A DNA stretch of 64,000 nucleotides from Phytophthora quininea (taxonomy: Eukaryota; Oomycota; Peronosporomycetes; Peronosporales; Peronosporaceae), in the NCBI GenBank assembly GCA_011947345.1, contig JAAVTG010000644.1:62001-126000 (forward strand), given 5' to 3'. A program made the translations under genes and the position numbers. Positions 11,990 through 23,939 of the stretch are shown piece after piece. The notes beneath the pieces are model-generated. The model ran no database searches. It saw nothing but the letters and a program-made list of their open reading frames with translations, and was not told where the DNA came from. Position 1 is the stretch's first letter, and every line of letters begins with the position of its first letter.

Positions 11990-12760
11990 CACGTGTAAGG
12001 ATCAGCTTCAGCACGCCACAGCGACCAATCACACTCTAGTACTATGTACTGCTGCCGATAAGCCTTTGCAAGGTTTGTAGTGCGAATCGGTTTAAGTGTA
12101 CGCAAAGTATACACATAATCATGTCTTTACTGACGCAGTAGTGTCCGTCAAAGATACCAGCTTCTGCGTAACTATCGTGGTATCGTCCTGCCGCTACGTT
12201 TACATGAGCGCGCATCTTGTAGTACGTGTACTGTAGCTTGCATACCTTGGGCGTTCGTGGTCGCTTGTGTGCGGTGTGTTTTCAGACGAGTGCATACGTA
12301 TAATGTTCTTATGCAAATATAGTAGCAAATGCAGACAGACGTTGATGCTTCCAACCGTTCTCCCGGCCAGTAACAGTGTGCAGAGTTGCCCAGGACACAC
12401 ATGGAGCTGTTGAGAGAGGCCAAATAACCGCGTGTCAATAACACCAGTGTTTCGTTTCGTTCGCGATGCGCACGTGCTTCACGTGTCCAATATCTACATC
12501 ATGTAGACGTGTATGTGGGTCGTGGAAAAGATTGTAACGTCAGCAGTACGACAGCACACAGCATCAACATAGGCAGCGCTGAAGTCGACAGTTATGGGTT
12601 CAGCAACCTACCCAATCCAGACATCACAGAGGCGACACAGACTTAGCTAATGGTGCTACTCAATGCGGTACGTGCGACAACCTGCAGGAGATACACGTGA
12701 CGTGCATGGATCTACGCGCCCGGCGTGAATACCGGTTCCAAGGCGTGTCACTGCTCACAC
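11990..12760. repeat. Diverged direct repeat, copy A
   Basis: This matches 14475-15240 in the same order and orientation with many mismatches. Landmarks are GATCAGCTTCAGCACGCCAC (12001), TGACGCAGTAG...GTCAAAGATA (about 12133), TGTTTCGTT (12450), CAGCATCAAC.TAGGCAG (about 12560), and CTGCAGGAGATACACGTGACG (12681). No ORF is shared. It could be an old LTR pair or a non-autonomous element. Confidence 0.55.
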
Positions 12761-14474
12761 GGGGAGCGAATAACAGCGTTTCAAGTAGGTGGAAAGCGTC
12801 TCCTGTAGCTAACGCGCCGATGTAGCCAGTGGCAGCATTCGACAGCCCGAGAGACGCTCTATTCACATAGCATTGGTACTCATGCATGCAGTGCATGCGG
12901 TAGCCGGCAGGAGGTACACGTGGTGAACTACATGCTCGGCGCGAATACTCGTGGTGCACGCCACCGCAGTTCCTATGGAGGGCGAATAACAGGGTTGCTA
13001 GCAGGTTGAGGGCATCCCATATAGCTGTCTCGCTACTGCAGATAGAAGTAACGTCCGCCAATGCAAAATGCATCTCACCGACGTGTATTCTTTCCCGTGT
13101 CAATAAACTGGTAGAGATCTATAAGCGATGAGCTATAGGCACGCCTCGTCAAACGCAGAGTTTGTACATATATGTGTGCTTTGACTTGGCACAACAGCAC
13201 CCGAGTGGGGGCAAACAGCAGCGGCTCATTGCTAGACAGGCATATGTAGCGTGTAGTATACACTACTTATTAACCAATGTCACGGTCTCCAGTACTGCAT
13301 ATTGTAACCTGTCAAACGTAAATCTACGTGATCAGGGCATGCAGTGCTCCAATCATGTGCAGCGCGTTGAAGCCAGGTTAATCAATCAGCGACATACTGA
13401 CATTCCAGTTGCTATTATGCAGTTGTACACCTAAACTTTCAAAACTCCTGTGCAAACTGCACGCACAGGAAGTAATATATTACCACCCGCCTTGTCCAGA
13501 CTGTGTTATTGTATATCACGATTCCAATAGCCATATGCATTATATGTCAAACGTATTTTCATATTTTCAATGCGATAAATATGCAGCCGAAAAAGAACTC
13601 AACGCCAATAATAATTTTGCAATACATATTCTGTTTTATATGATCCGTTTATTTAAATGCAGTCAATATGACCAAGAAATACGCTATTCTATGATGCAAC
13701 AGCCCTCACGGCCTCAAAACAAAAGCCCTGTCCAGCCGCTGTCCTGTCGCCGTGTCCCGCTTGCCGCCCGCCCCGAGAATCGCCGCGCTCCTCGCTCGCT
13801 TCGTCCGGCTGCTTGCTCTTGAGAAGTGCGTTCGAAATCCGACCTGATTCCGGCTCCCGCTAAAGTACGAAGTCGCTACCGTAGGTTCCATGACGTTCTA
13901 GACAGTTCTCCACACACGCAATATAGAATGTAATGACGACAGGAAGGATGCAGGCAAAAGGGCAGAAAAATGACGTATCGCCGCGGACTGACACACGGAC
14001 GGACAGCGTACGAGCGTTATACGAAGCACAACTAGCATTGGGGTCGCCCGCTCTCGCGGGTGATAGGACATGGTTCTATGCAACCCGTTCCGCTCAATTG
14101 GCATCTCGCTCCATTACTCACCAGTGCCGCCTTCGCTATCGCTCGGCAGCGGGATGGAGTTGTTGGGCATGCTAGAAACGCAGGTAAACTTTCCAAATGG
14201 GAAGGCAGACGTGTATTGATGCAGTTAGGACCCACGGCGAGCGGCGAAGACCTCGCGGTAGATGATGTTTGTCGTGTGTGCAGCGTCTTCCTCAATTAAG
14301 AAGATATTTTCTGTGATTGTGATTCCGTTCCGCGATCTTGCTCGCCGTGTGAGAACACGGTACCTTGCTGACAAAAGTAACATGAAATGTACCTCCTGTT
14401 GACATTGTATCCTCGGAGTAGACCTGCATCAGTGAATGCTTCATCGATCTACTTGGAATCGAAGGTGGGTACAG
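12761..14474. other. Non-coding interval between direct repeats, with a partial third copy
   Basis: No gene is supportable. A shorter third copy of the repeat tail (GGCAGGAGGTACACGTGG..., then CTCGGCGCGAATACTCG) lies at about 12905-12960. 13440-13700 is A/T-rich. 13700-13830 is GC-rich and proline/arginine-coding in several frames but matches no family I know. Confidence 0.4.
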
Positions 14475-15240
14475 TACGCGTTTAGATATCTGCTTCAACA
14501 CGCCACAGAGGTCAGTTCCAACTCAATACGACTTACAGTTGCAGATAAGACAACGAAGCGGTTGTAATGTTGCTCGGGTCAAATGCAGGCACAGTATTAT
14601 GTATAGCTATGTATTTATTGACGCAGTAGCCTTCGTCAAAGATAGCAGCTCCTACGTAACTGTCGCGGCAACAAATTACTGCCACGTTTACAGGAGCACG
14701 CAGCATGCAAATCGTGTACAGTTTCTACTTATGCAAAACTGAGTAGTCTCACATGTGTAGTCTCACATGTGTAGTATTTTCAGTCACACCTACGCGTAAT
14801 TTTTCTCATACGAAAGTGTTAACAACTGCAGACAGCCTACTATTTCCTAAGAGATCTTCATCATGAATCGTTATCCAAAACACACGTGATGTAGCTGAGT
14901 GAGACCTACTTACCCGCTTGGCGATACCGTGTCTGTTTCGTTTTGTACGCGGTGCACACGCGACGCATGTATCCAGCATCTATATTGCATAGATGTGTCT
15001 GTGGACTGTGCAAAAGAGTCTAACATTGTCAGCACGACTGCATGCAGCATCAACGTAGGCAGTGGTGAAGTCTTCAGTCGTGGGTTCGACAATTTCAAAC
15101 AACAACACAAGCCTACCTGCGAAATATGGTACGCAATACGCGGACTACATGCGATACTCTGCAGGAGATACACGCGACGTGTGTAAGATCTATGTGCCTG
15201 GCGCAAATACCGTTTCCAAATCGTGTCCCTGCTTATGTGA
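14475..15240. repeat. Diverged direct repeat, copy B
   Basis: The counterpart of 11990-12760, offset by about 2.48 kb. It contains GATATCTGCTTCAACACGCC (14486), TGACGCAGTAGCCTTCGTC (14619), CAGCATCAACGTAGGCAG (about 15045) and CTGCAGGAGATACACGCGACG (15161). A tandem AGTCTCACATGTGTAGT doublet sits at 14744-14775. Confidence 0.55.
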
Positions 15241-15449
15241 GTGTCTTACCGGCCGGCTTGAACGTAGTAGTCTTGAGCGCAAAGACTACTTAACCAATAC
15301 TAAAGCTTTACGCTGAACAAACTCTCGTTTTTATATCTGTTCTTCCAAAGACCTAGGACTCGGGCCTTACAGGGTATCTTTGTTTAACACCCAGCACAGA
15401 CCCGAGGATAGCACGCGCACCAGTCGACTGCTGACGAACTGCGAGGAAA

Positions 15450-17133
15450 ACCCCGATCGCTGGCACTCGCAGATACAGGTGATGATGGCACTGCGAACGC
15501 TCATCAGGATGAACCAGAGCCAAAGAACTATCGGCAGGCACGGGCATGTGCTGAAACGGAGCTGTGGGCAAAGACTGAGCAGGAGGAATTGTATGCCTTG
15601 AAGACAAACCAGACGTGGGTCCTTGTCAAATATGAGCCGGGTGCAGTGCGGCTTCACACCAGGTGGGTGTACAAGAAGAAGCGCACTGGCACCGGTAAAA
15701 TCGAGCGTTACAAAGCTCGAATAGTGGCATGTGGCAATGAGCAAGTGCTTGGGGTAAACTTCTACCTGGTATTTGCAGCTGTGGTGATAATGACGGGAAT
15801 CAAATCAATATTTGTCCTTGCACACGTTTGGGGGTTCCAGCTCACCATAGTGACGTGCCAAACGCTTACATGAAAGCGGCAATTGAAGATAGAGTCGAGA
15901 TTTTGTTGCATGTACCTCATGGACTCATAATCACGGACGAGTAACTTCAGGCGATTGGAGCGGAGAGTGTGAAGGAAGTTGCGCTGCTACTGAAGCAGAG
16001 CCTTTATGGCCTGAAACAGGCAGGACGTCTGTGGCATAAACATCTCCACGGGGTGCTAATGAAGTTTGGATTCGAAAACGCGTGACTGATGCATGCGTGT
16101 ACTTCAAAAGTGATCAGTCTGGCATGGCAGTCGTTGGTACATACGTGGATGACCTTCTAATTACTGGAACCAGTGAGGCAAGGTCGATCAGTTATTTGCA
16201 GACATGGCGGCTCTAGAGCTAAAAGATCTTGGCTTGGCTAGCAAATTTCTAGGTAAGCGAGTTCAGCATGACATCGAAAGGGGCTACACACTAGACCAAG
16301 GAGTTGCAATTGTCGAGATGCTGGCTAACTTTGGCCCTTAGGAGGCAAGGGCGGTGCGGACGCCGATCGGAGGAGAGCTACCAAGTGCGAGTGATTTGGC
16401 TAATCTACTGCCGAGTGAACACAACGCTTCGGCCGAAATGATGCCGACAGTGGTCAACTTCTAGTCGTTAGTGGGGAGCCTGTTGTGGATTGGACGCTGT
16501 ACATGACCGGACATCATGTTCGCTATGCACTGTGTGACCTGCCATGCAAACGCGCCCAGCATGGCAGATTGAAACTTGCCAAACGCATCGCTCGAAATCT
16601 TAGTGGGACGAGATCGCTAAGGCTGCGCATGGTAGACGATGGTGATACTAAACTGCCATTGCGTTTGCGCTCGTACACGGATGCTGACTTTGCTGCCGAT
16701 ACGACGGATAGAAAGTCAGTCAGCGCAGCGGTGGTGCAATGAATGGCATGACGGTGTCATGGGAATGCAAAAAGCAGAACTCGGTGGCTCTATCTGCTAC
16801 CGAAGCTGAGTACGTTCCTGCTACTGTGAGTGCGCAAGAACTTCTGGGACTGAAGGAACTACTTAGCGAGCTTGCTGTGCTGATAACGTTGCCGATGACT
16901 ATGCTGATGGACAATCAAGCGGCCATAGCGCAGTTGAAGAGCGAAACGAGCTCCGCCAAGGCGAAGCATGTCGACGTAAAGCTGAAATTCATCCAGGACT
17001 GTGTTCAAAAGGGTGTACATTCGCCGAAGTACGTTGCAAGTTAAGCGATGCTGGCCGACCTGCTTACAAAGGTGTTACCAGCGCCACGTGTGAAGGAGCT
17101 GAGGGAGGCCTTCGGATTGGAAAATTGCGAATA
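15450..17133 (+). pseudogene. Ty1/copia reverse transcriptase-RNase H remnant
   Basis: This is the 3' half of a copia pol. The RT (RVT_2) starts at about 15510 with YALKTNQTWVLV and RWVYKKKRTGTGKIERYKAR, then frame-shifted SLYGLKQAGRLWH (about 15997) and the catalytic YVDDLLITGT (about 16143). RNase H follows with YTDADFAADTTDRKS (about 16675), a stop at 16739, then VSWECKKQNSVALSATEAEYV (about 16757-16816), TMLMDNQAAI and AKHVDVKLKFIQD. The frame closes with the usual copia end DLLTKVLP and stops near 17131. A purine tract (GGGGAGGAG) then precedes the 3' LTR. Gag and integrase are absent and at least four stops or shifts are present. Confidence 0.85.
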
Positions 17134-17157
17134 GCATCCTCAGGCCCTGGGGAGGAG

Positions 17158-17557
17158 TGTTAGAAGGAGGCCAGGTTGAGGCGAAGATTCACAGAGGCCA
17201 GGTCCGGATACACTAAGGTATGAATCCTGTTAGCAGAAAAGTGTTAGTGCCGTCCGATGCCCCTTGAAATTATACTTACTTTTCCTTTTACTCTCACAAG
17301 CGCAAGTCGACAATCAACAGACCGTCCAAGCAAGTCCTCGGCAGTGTCGTCGCACAACTCCCTGCCGTCGGCATAGCGGTAGATTTTCTCCTCTCGACCA
17401 CTCACTGGTTCAAGCAACGGATCGTGGGGTCTCGTGCCGCTGTTTCCGGAACCCCAAGATATGAAGAGCGTATGACATCCTCGGCTGCAACGCCTTCCGT
17501 CAGGAAAATTACTACAAGCACTGCGAACGCGGGCTCCGGGGTCCTCGAAATTCACCA
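17158..17557 (+). repeat. 3' LTR of the copia element (putative)
   Basis: The LTR begins TGTTAGAAGG directly after GGGGAGGAG, the standard copia polypurine tract, 25 bases after the RNase H stop. The right edge is set at TTCACCA (17557), a typical copia LTR end. No second copy is in the window, so the length (about 400 bp) is inferred. Confidence 0.5.
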
Positions 17558-17578
17558 GGTAGTACTGGGGCCGATTAA

Positions 17579-17620
17579 ATCTTATCCCGTTGGAGCAAAT
17601 TTGCTCCAGCAGAATAAGAT
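17579..17620. repeat. 18-bp perfect palindrome with flanking arms
   Basis: TGGAGCAAATTTGCTCCA (17591-17608) is a perfect palindrome. Outside it, ATCTTAT (17579-17585) pairs with ATAAGAT (17614-17620), so the whole stretch can fold into one long hairpin. It lies in the junction between the copia LTR and the minus-strand gypsy LTR. Confidence 0.75.
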
Positions 17621-18099
17621 CTCGGCGAGAAGATTGGCAAGAACCGAACTTCGTGCCTGAGCTACAGTGCTGCTCTCCACGGCTAGGTTCACGAGCTACC
17701 TCTTCATCACCTCAAGCATTACCCATGATGCGTCTTCCCTTCCTGTAGTGGGTCTCAGATAACAGGTAACACTTGGCGAGGGAAGCTGGCACTTTCACTA
17801 AGTTTTTGCCGAGTGTATTGCTGTCGTCTTCGAGGAAAATGTAAAACTGATCAAACTAAACATGCATGCCGACTAACCGCTCTACACTTCCACTACCAGC
17901 GTTGTCGGTACGCGGCGGCGGTGGCGGAGGTGAGGTAAGCGTTGGTTTGGATACTGTGGAGGGACGACGCAAATTGGAAACTGAACTATGTTTGTGATGT
18001 TCTCTTTGCCAGCTACGACATGCATGCCATGGAGGCGCTTCTTGGGCTTCTCCATGGTGGGTAAGTTTCTTTTTCTTTGCTTATACTAAACCTAAATAT

Positions 18100-18300
18100 A
18101 AAATGTTTTCCTTTCCTTTGTTTTCCTAAGAGTTGCCGATGAGTGCTCGGCACTCAAGTGGATAGTGCCTGCCGTGCGCTCCTGGCCTCACAAGGCAGGC
18201 TGGCGCATGGCGGCCGTTGCACTTGGCCGCTGGCGTGCAGGTCAGCATGCCAGGAAGAAGTTGGCCCGGGCGTGCTGACCTGCACGCACCCGGCCTGACA
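18100..18300 (-). repeat. Start of the 3' LTR of the minus-strand chromodomain gypsy element
   Basis: On the minus strand, the purine tract AGAGGGAGA (18301-18309) is followed by TGTCAGGCC (from 18300), the classic polypurine tract/LTR start. Thirteen bases in is a hairpin: 18233-18251 and 18269-18287 are 19-base inverted arms with one mismatch. The far end of this LTR is not resolved; it may run to about 17.6 kb. No matching 5' LTR remains at the other end. Confidence 0.55.
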
Positions 18301-18302
18301 TC

Positions 18303-21300
18303 TCCCTCTGCTTGTGTTCGCATTCGCGACGCCGATATTCCTCAAGGAGTTGTTGCCAATGCGAAACATGCTTGATGTCTTTCTCGTTTTCCCAGGTCGC
18401 TTCGTGTTAAGGGATGCCATGCCACTGAACTAACCATTGACGCTTGCGGCGTCTCGTGCGGTTCTTCAACAACTTCTCTACCAGGAATAGTTGTTCTTCA
18501 GTTTCGTCATCGAGAATGAGAGGAACCGCTTTCGGTATCGGTCGATTAGGAAAGTCCGACACATTGGTTTTGTAGTGCGACAAGATTTCAACGTTGAACG
18601 TTGGGTTGAGTCTCTTCATGGAGTTTGGAAGCATCAACTTGGCGACATTGTCGTTGATCATGCGTTCGATCACGAAAGGTCCAACCTTCTTAGCCGCTAG
18701 TTTTGGTTTCTTTAGCTCTGTATCCTTGTTGACTGTCTTTAGCGGTAGGTTCTTCGTATCGAGCAGCACTAAGTCTCCTTCTTTGAAGTCGACTTGACGA
18801 CGTTTGCGATCGTAGTACTCTTTCTGTTTTGTTTGCGCGTATTCCAAGTTCTTGCGAGCTTCTTCCACGATCTCTTGTCGTTCCTTTGCAAAGTTTCTTG
18901 CGAATTCTGCAATCGTTACGTCTTGCTCCGACTGAAGTAGCTCTCTCATCTCTTCAGCAACTATGTTCGACACTTTACGTCCTGTTTCTACTTCGAACGG
19001 AGTAAGCTTTGTTGATGCATTGACGAGTGTTGAGTGGGCATACTCCACTGTTCCGAGATGCTTTACCCAATCGTCGCCATGGTACGATACCATGCATCTC
19101 AGTGCGTCTTCTAACACTAGATTCTGACGTTCCGTTTGACCATCAGCTTGAGCTCTGTGAGCTGTGGTCATGCTAAGCTTGACGCCCATCAGCTGCATCA
19201 ATGACTTCCAGAAGTCCGAAATGAACTTCGAGTCACGATCACTGATGATTACCTTTGGCAGTCCATGGTGTCTGACAACAGCATCAAAGAAAACTTTTGC
19301 CGTGTCTTGGGCATCAGCTGTGGTGTAGGTTGGTGCATATTTTGCGCGCTTCGATAGTTTGTCGACAGCCACAAAGATAGCATCGAATCCTTCCGACGCA
19401 GGTAATCCTGTGATGAAGTCCATTGAAATGACTTCCCAACATTCCTTAGGAATGGGTATTGGCATAAGAAGTCCTTGCTTCTTTTGACTGTTAGACTTCC
19501 ATCTTGCACAGGTCTCACAGGTACGAACGTATTCACGAACGTCACGATCCATAGTCGGCCACCAATACCATTGCGATAGCTTGAGGTAGGTGCGACGACT
19601 ACCTGGATGCGCCGAAGTGTTACCATCATGAAATTCCGTGATGATGTTGGTACGTAACTGTTTGCGTTTAGGCACACACAGACGGTAGACTTTGTCTTTC
19701 TTTCTCTTGAAGAAGAGAAGACCGTTGTGTTTCACGAAGTTTTCCGGATTAGCACCGCTAGTCCACTGCTCTTTGAAAGCAACGTTCGACTCATATCCAC
19801 GACTAAACTCTCTTTTCTGCATGTCTGACAGATGGGGACTCACAAAGTGGAAACTGATGCTGTTGACTTGTTCTTGTGGGGCGCCAATCGGGCGACTCTC
19901 CCCGTAAGTCGACATCGTCGAGAATGAGGTGCGAATCATCAACCGAAAGGTGACAAAACACCGATGATTGAACCATGTTCTCATGCAATGGTGACACGAG
20001 TTGTGCACACAAGTCGTCGCATTCATGAACTGTGTAAGTGACTTCAGGTAACGGAGCTAGTTTCTATTCGAGCTCGTCCGGATCTTCCACCGAAGGTCGC
20101 GATAACGCATCAGCGACCACGTTAGCTTTGCCACGTACATGATGCAACGTGAACGTAAAGTTGGAAAAGTGAGTTAAGAAGCGAGCCATCTTAGGTGATA
20201 CTCGAGGATGCTGCAACATCCACGAACATGCAGAACTGTCTGTATAGACATCAAACGGACGTCCATGTAGATAGTGTCTCCATTTCTCTGTTGCTGTTTT
20301 GATGACGAGCAACTCCTTCTCATGTGTAAGTCACGCACATTCATGTTCATCAGACTTCTTGGAAAGAAGGCGGTCGGATGGTCGGCACCATCGTAGTTCT
20401 GTGACAGAACTCCACCCATGCAATATCCAGATGCATCGGTTGTTACGACAAACGGTCGTGAGAAGTCGGGCAACATCAACGTTGGGGCTTGTTGAAGTGC
20501 AAGCTTTAGAGGTAGAAAAGCATTTTCGTGCTCTTCATTCCATGTTCATGGTGTATCGGCTTTAGTTAGTGCTCGTAGAGGACGTGCAATTTCTGCAAAA
20601 TCGCAGATAAACTTGCGATAGTACCCGGCCAGCCCCAAGAAACTCAACAGAGCTTTACGGGATGTTGGTGCTGGATACTTCGCGATTGCTTCGGTCTTGC
20701 GAGGGTCTACTTTCAGTCCTTCTTGCGATACCATGTGACCAAGGAAGGCTACTTCCGACTGTCCAAATGAACGCTTAGACAAATGCGCGTACAGTCGTTC
20801 ACGACGGAGAACGGAACAGATTGTGCGTAAATGCTCAACATGCTCTTCCATGCTCTTGGAAAAGATGCATATGTCATCAAGATAGACGACAACAAAATCA
20901 TACTTCTCAAAGAGCGTACGCATAAGTCTTGACCAAGTTCCTGGCATTCCAGCCATACCCATAGGCGCAACGCACCATTGATAGGTTTCCTTGTGCGTAC
21001 GAAACGCAGTGTATGGTCGGCTAGACTTAATCACCAACATTTGATGATACCCTTGCGCAAGATCTATCAACGTATAGATGACACATCCTACCATAAGATC
21101 AAAAAGTTCTTCGATCATAGGTAATGGAATTTTTGCGATCAGGGTCAAGTTGTTGACGTATCGATAGTCAATCACCCAACGTAACGGAATTTTCGTGTTA
21201 CCGCTACGGAGCCATTCAGCTCTACGTGGAAACATGCCCGTTACTGGATCCTTCTTTGGAATAGCGAAGATGTTCGAGACCCATGGAGAGTTAGACAACT

Positions 21301-21975
21301 CAATCCATCCTTTGCGTAAGTTTTCCTGTACGAACTCTTCGAGGGCATCTTGCTCCATTTTTGACAAGCGAAACGGTGCTCGTGAGCTTGGCTTAGCTCC
21401 TTCTTTCATGGTCAACTCGAAGTTTACTTCTCGAGATGGAGGCAATGCATCCGGTAATTTATCCGGGAACACATCTGCAAATTCTTCCGTAACCAACTTA
21501 CGGATGGGTTCAGGAATTGAATCCACGTCAGCTACCAGCTTGACCTTGACACGAAAGACTTGTTCATAGTCTCCGTCCTTCATGTTCTGATTGAACTGAG
21601 GACCATCCACATCCGTGAAGTGAAACTGTTCGGGTATTTCTAGCTCTTCCGTTTGCCAGTTCACTTGCGGATTGTACTTCTGGAACCATGTTTTACCAAA
21701 GATCATATCGTGTGAGTCTGGTATTTTCCATTCCACAAACTCCATTGAAGGAGAGAAGTATCCATCCATTGACACTGGAGCTTGAACATGTTTGACATCC
21801 TGCTTAGGAGTCATCGTTCCATCAAAGCGTGTTGCTTGTAGTTTCCGCAAAGCCAATATGGTTGTTGCTATACCGGGCTTGATCATGTTCTTACTTGCTC
21901 CCGTGTCCAATAAGATTCGGGCATCTTTGCCGTTGATTCTGCCTCTTCGAATGAAAAGACTGGAAGTCGAACTAG
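18303..21975 (-). pseudogene. Ty3/gypsy (chromodomain) pol: protease, RT, RNase H, integrase
   Basis: This is an almost full-length polyprotein. The protease has ILLDTGASKNM (about 21930-21895). RT runs from FELTMKEG through LRWVIDYRYVNN to the catalytic VVYLDDICIFSK (about 20895) and VAFLGHMVS. RNase H has FVVTTDASGYCMGG (about 20440), TYTHEKELLVIKT-like sequence across a shift, and DVYTDSSACSW. Integrase has an HHCC zinc site (HPGSRRTYLKL... CETCARWK) and the catalytic core SMDFITGLP, IISDRDSKF and ADGQTERQN. The C-terminus is a chromodomain (FLVEKLLKNR... WLVQWHGIP). A TGA near 20543, frameshifts near 20325 and 19880, and a TAA inside the chromodomain (18407) interrupt it. After the TAA the frame continues HEATWENEKD to about 18303. 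Confidence 0.9.
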
Positions 21976-21978
21976 ACT

Positions 21979-23063
21979 TTACTGCATTAACCCCAGGTTT
22001 TCGGACGTACTTGTTGGTTGCGATCCTTGCAATACCAACTCTTTCTCTTCTGAATGCGATTCGCGCACTTCAGGTTCCACTGGTTGCAATTCGCGCACAC
22101 CAGGTACTTCCGCTGGTTGGAATACCTGCACACCAGGTACTTCCGTCATAGCAGTTGTCTCGACTTCGCTAACGGTCGACAAGATCGTTTCCTGTAGCAT
22201 ATCCATTTGATCTTGGATGTCGGCTACGTTCATGGTTACATTCTCCAGGACAACAGTTTCCGAGTTGTCATCACTGTGGTTCACCATGGTCATCCGAGCC
22301 TGCCAGCGTCGACGCATCTGGTTAAAATGGTTGTATCTCGGCGGGTTTCTTCTGGTTCTCTGCTGCAATCGAATAGGACAATGGTTTGCCCTATGAGCAG
22401 CACTTCCACACCTGAAACATAGGTTCCGGCGTATGCACTCTTCTCGCGAGGGTACATGCACATTGTCGATCTCCATCGGCTCAGCTCCATCATTGTTTTC
22501 ATCGCTTGAACGCTTACGGTCATAGGAACGGTACTTGGATCCGTCCGAACGTTTATGACGAGGATGAAACCGATCGTAGTCCAACGCTGTAGTGACAGCT
22601 TTTGCAAGCGTCTCGCAGCGTTTGTACTGGACTTCTTCGCGTATACTGGATGATAGACCACGTAGGAAGTAACTAATATTGTCGAGTTCTTCCATCTTTT
22701 TAACCTGTGTTACTAGGTCGCGGAACTTGCTGACATACTCAGGCAAGTCTTTGCACTGTTTCTCCTTTAGATCGTTCATCTGCTCACGGAGGCGTTCTTG
22801 CATGTCCTCGGGTACGAACTCAGCTTCCGACTTCTTGAAGAAGTCGTCAACACTTAAGAATGTGCCCTTTTCAGCCATGTACCAGTGTGCGGCACCAAGC
22901 TTTACCGTTCCAGCAATGATTGCCAAAATTCTCTCCTTTATGTCGGTGTTTTTGTACGAGATAGCCTTTGCCTGGAAGTATTGATCGATATTCTGCTTGT
23001 ACAGCTCAAACGACTCGTCCAGAGTGTGTGGTGTGGAGATTTCTCCAAGATCCGTCAACGAAC
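21979..23063 (-). pseudogene. Ty3/gypsy Gag with CCHC knuckle, 5'-truncated
   Basis: The retroelement capsid ORF lies directly upstream of the pol. It shows HTLDESFELYKQNIDQYF, AAHWYMAEKGTF, the core PEDMQERLREQMNDLKEKQ and LPEYVSKFRDLVTQVK, then the zinc knuckle LCFRCGSAAHRANHC (C-x2-C-x4-H-x4-C, about 22425-22385). The open frame continues upstream to 23172, but the first 37 or so residues are encoded by the LTR of the neighbouring plus-strand element, so the natural start is lost. Pol lies in the -1 frame relative to this ORF. Confidence 0.8.
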
Positions 23064-23846
23064 TGTCGCCTCCGCTATTGGCTGATAAAAGGCGTCGAGC
23101 TGGGCCAATGGCGACGCGAGGCGAAGGTTCAGTGAAGGTCGCTATCCCGAGGTGGTCGCTATTGCGAACCATCGCCTGGTCGTGAATCTTCGGATGGGTA
23201 GCTCCGACGGCGACGCTTGCGTTTCACTTGACATTTGTATAGATTCATAGATAAGGGTAGGATTAGAAAGAGTAAGAGCCCGAGAGGGCGATACAAACAG
23301 AGCAGAATTTTCCCCCGACTTCCCAAGCGGCCAAGCGTCCTAGGTAAGCACCTTGCCCTGTGGTCGTGGGTTATCCCTGCCAGCGAACACAGACCTTCGT
23401 GAAGTGAGTGTTCGTTTGGTCAGGCCAAGAGTGAAGAGTGGTAGTTAGAGTGTATTTTGGTTTAACCCAATTAATAGGGAGTGTTGGGCGAAAGGGCCCC
23501 TGTGTTGGAGTGCTAGTCGCATTCCAACGTGACTTCCAGCCGGGGTTATACTCCGGCGCCCCCGTCAGAGAGTCCACGGGACTAGGCAACCTTCGTTTGC
23601 TGGTGCCACGGGGTTTTAAGTGTGTGAGAGAGTGTTTGGACGTACAGGCGAAGACTCGTGCCTGTAGCGTCGGTTTATATTTGCCTTCAGCGTAGACAGT
23701 GAGCGGAAGCCACACCGGCTCGGGCAGGGTCGGATCTGGTTCCTTCAGATCACGCCCAACATTCGCCTGACAATCTGGAAGGTGTATTGTTGTGTGCGGA
23801 AGCTCGCTGCTGCCTTAGCGAAAGTTCAGTGGATTCCTACACCACA
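23064..23846 (+). repeat. 5' LTR of the dual-RNase H gypsy element
   Basis: It ends TTCCTACACCACA, followed two bases later by a primer-binding site, and aligns with the solo LTR at 2721-3442. The left edge is placed at TGTCGCC (23064), where homology to the solo LTR fades and the gag of the opposing element begins. No 3' LTR partner is present; the element is truncated near 32.25 kb by effector DNA. Confidence 0.7.
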
Positions 23847-23848
23847 AC

Positions 23849-23869
23849 TGGTGCCGCGACCCGGGATCG
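23849..23869 (+). other. tRNA primer-binding site
   Basis: TGGTGCCGCGACCCGGGATCG starts with the TGG complementary to a tRNA CCA end, two bases after the LTR end. It continues with sequence complementary to a tRNA acceptor stem and T-arm (GATCCCGGGTCGCGGCACCA on the other strand, which includes the T-loop-like GATCCC). The tRNA identity is not assigned. Confidence 0.7.
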
Positions 23870-23939
23870 GTGTGACCAACGCTTTGCTGTTATGTGTGTT
23901 GGGCAAGTTAAGAGCAACAAGGAGAGAAGAGAAGACAAG

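Noticed and set aside
21960..22000. Programmed -1 frameshift site between gag and pol of the chromodomain element
   Set aside because: The frames are related by -1 and overlap, but no X XXY YYZ slippery heptamer is visible near the gag stop, and the element is otherwise frame-damaged.
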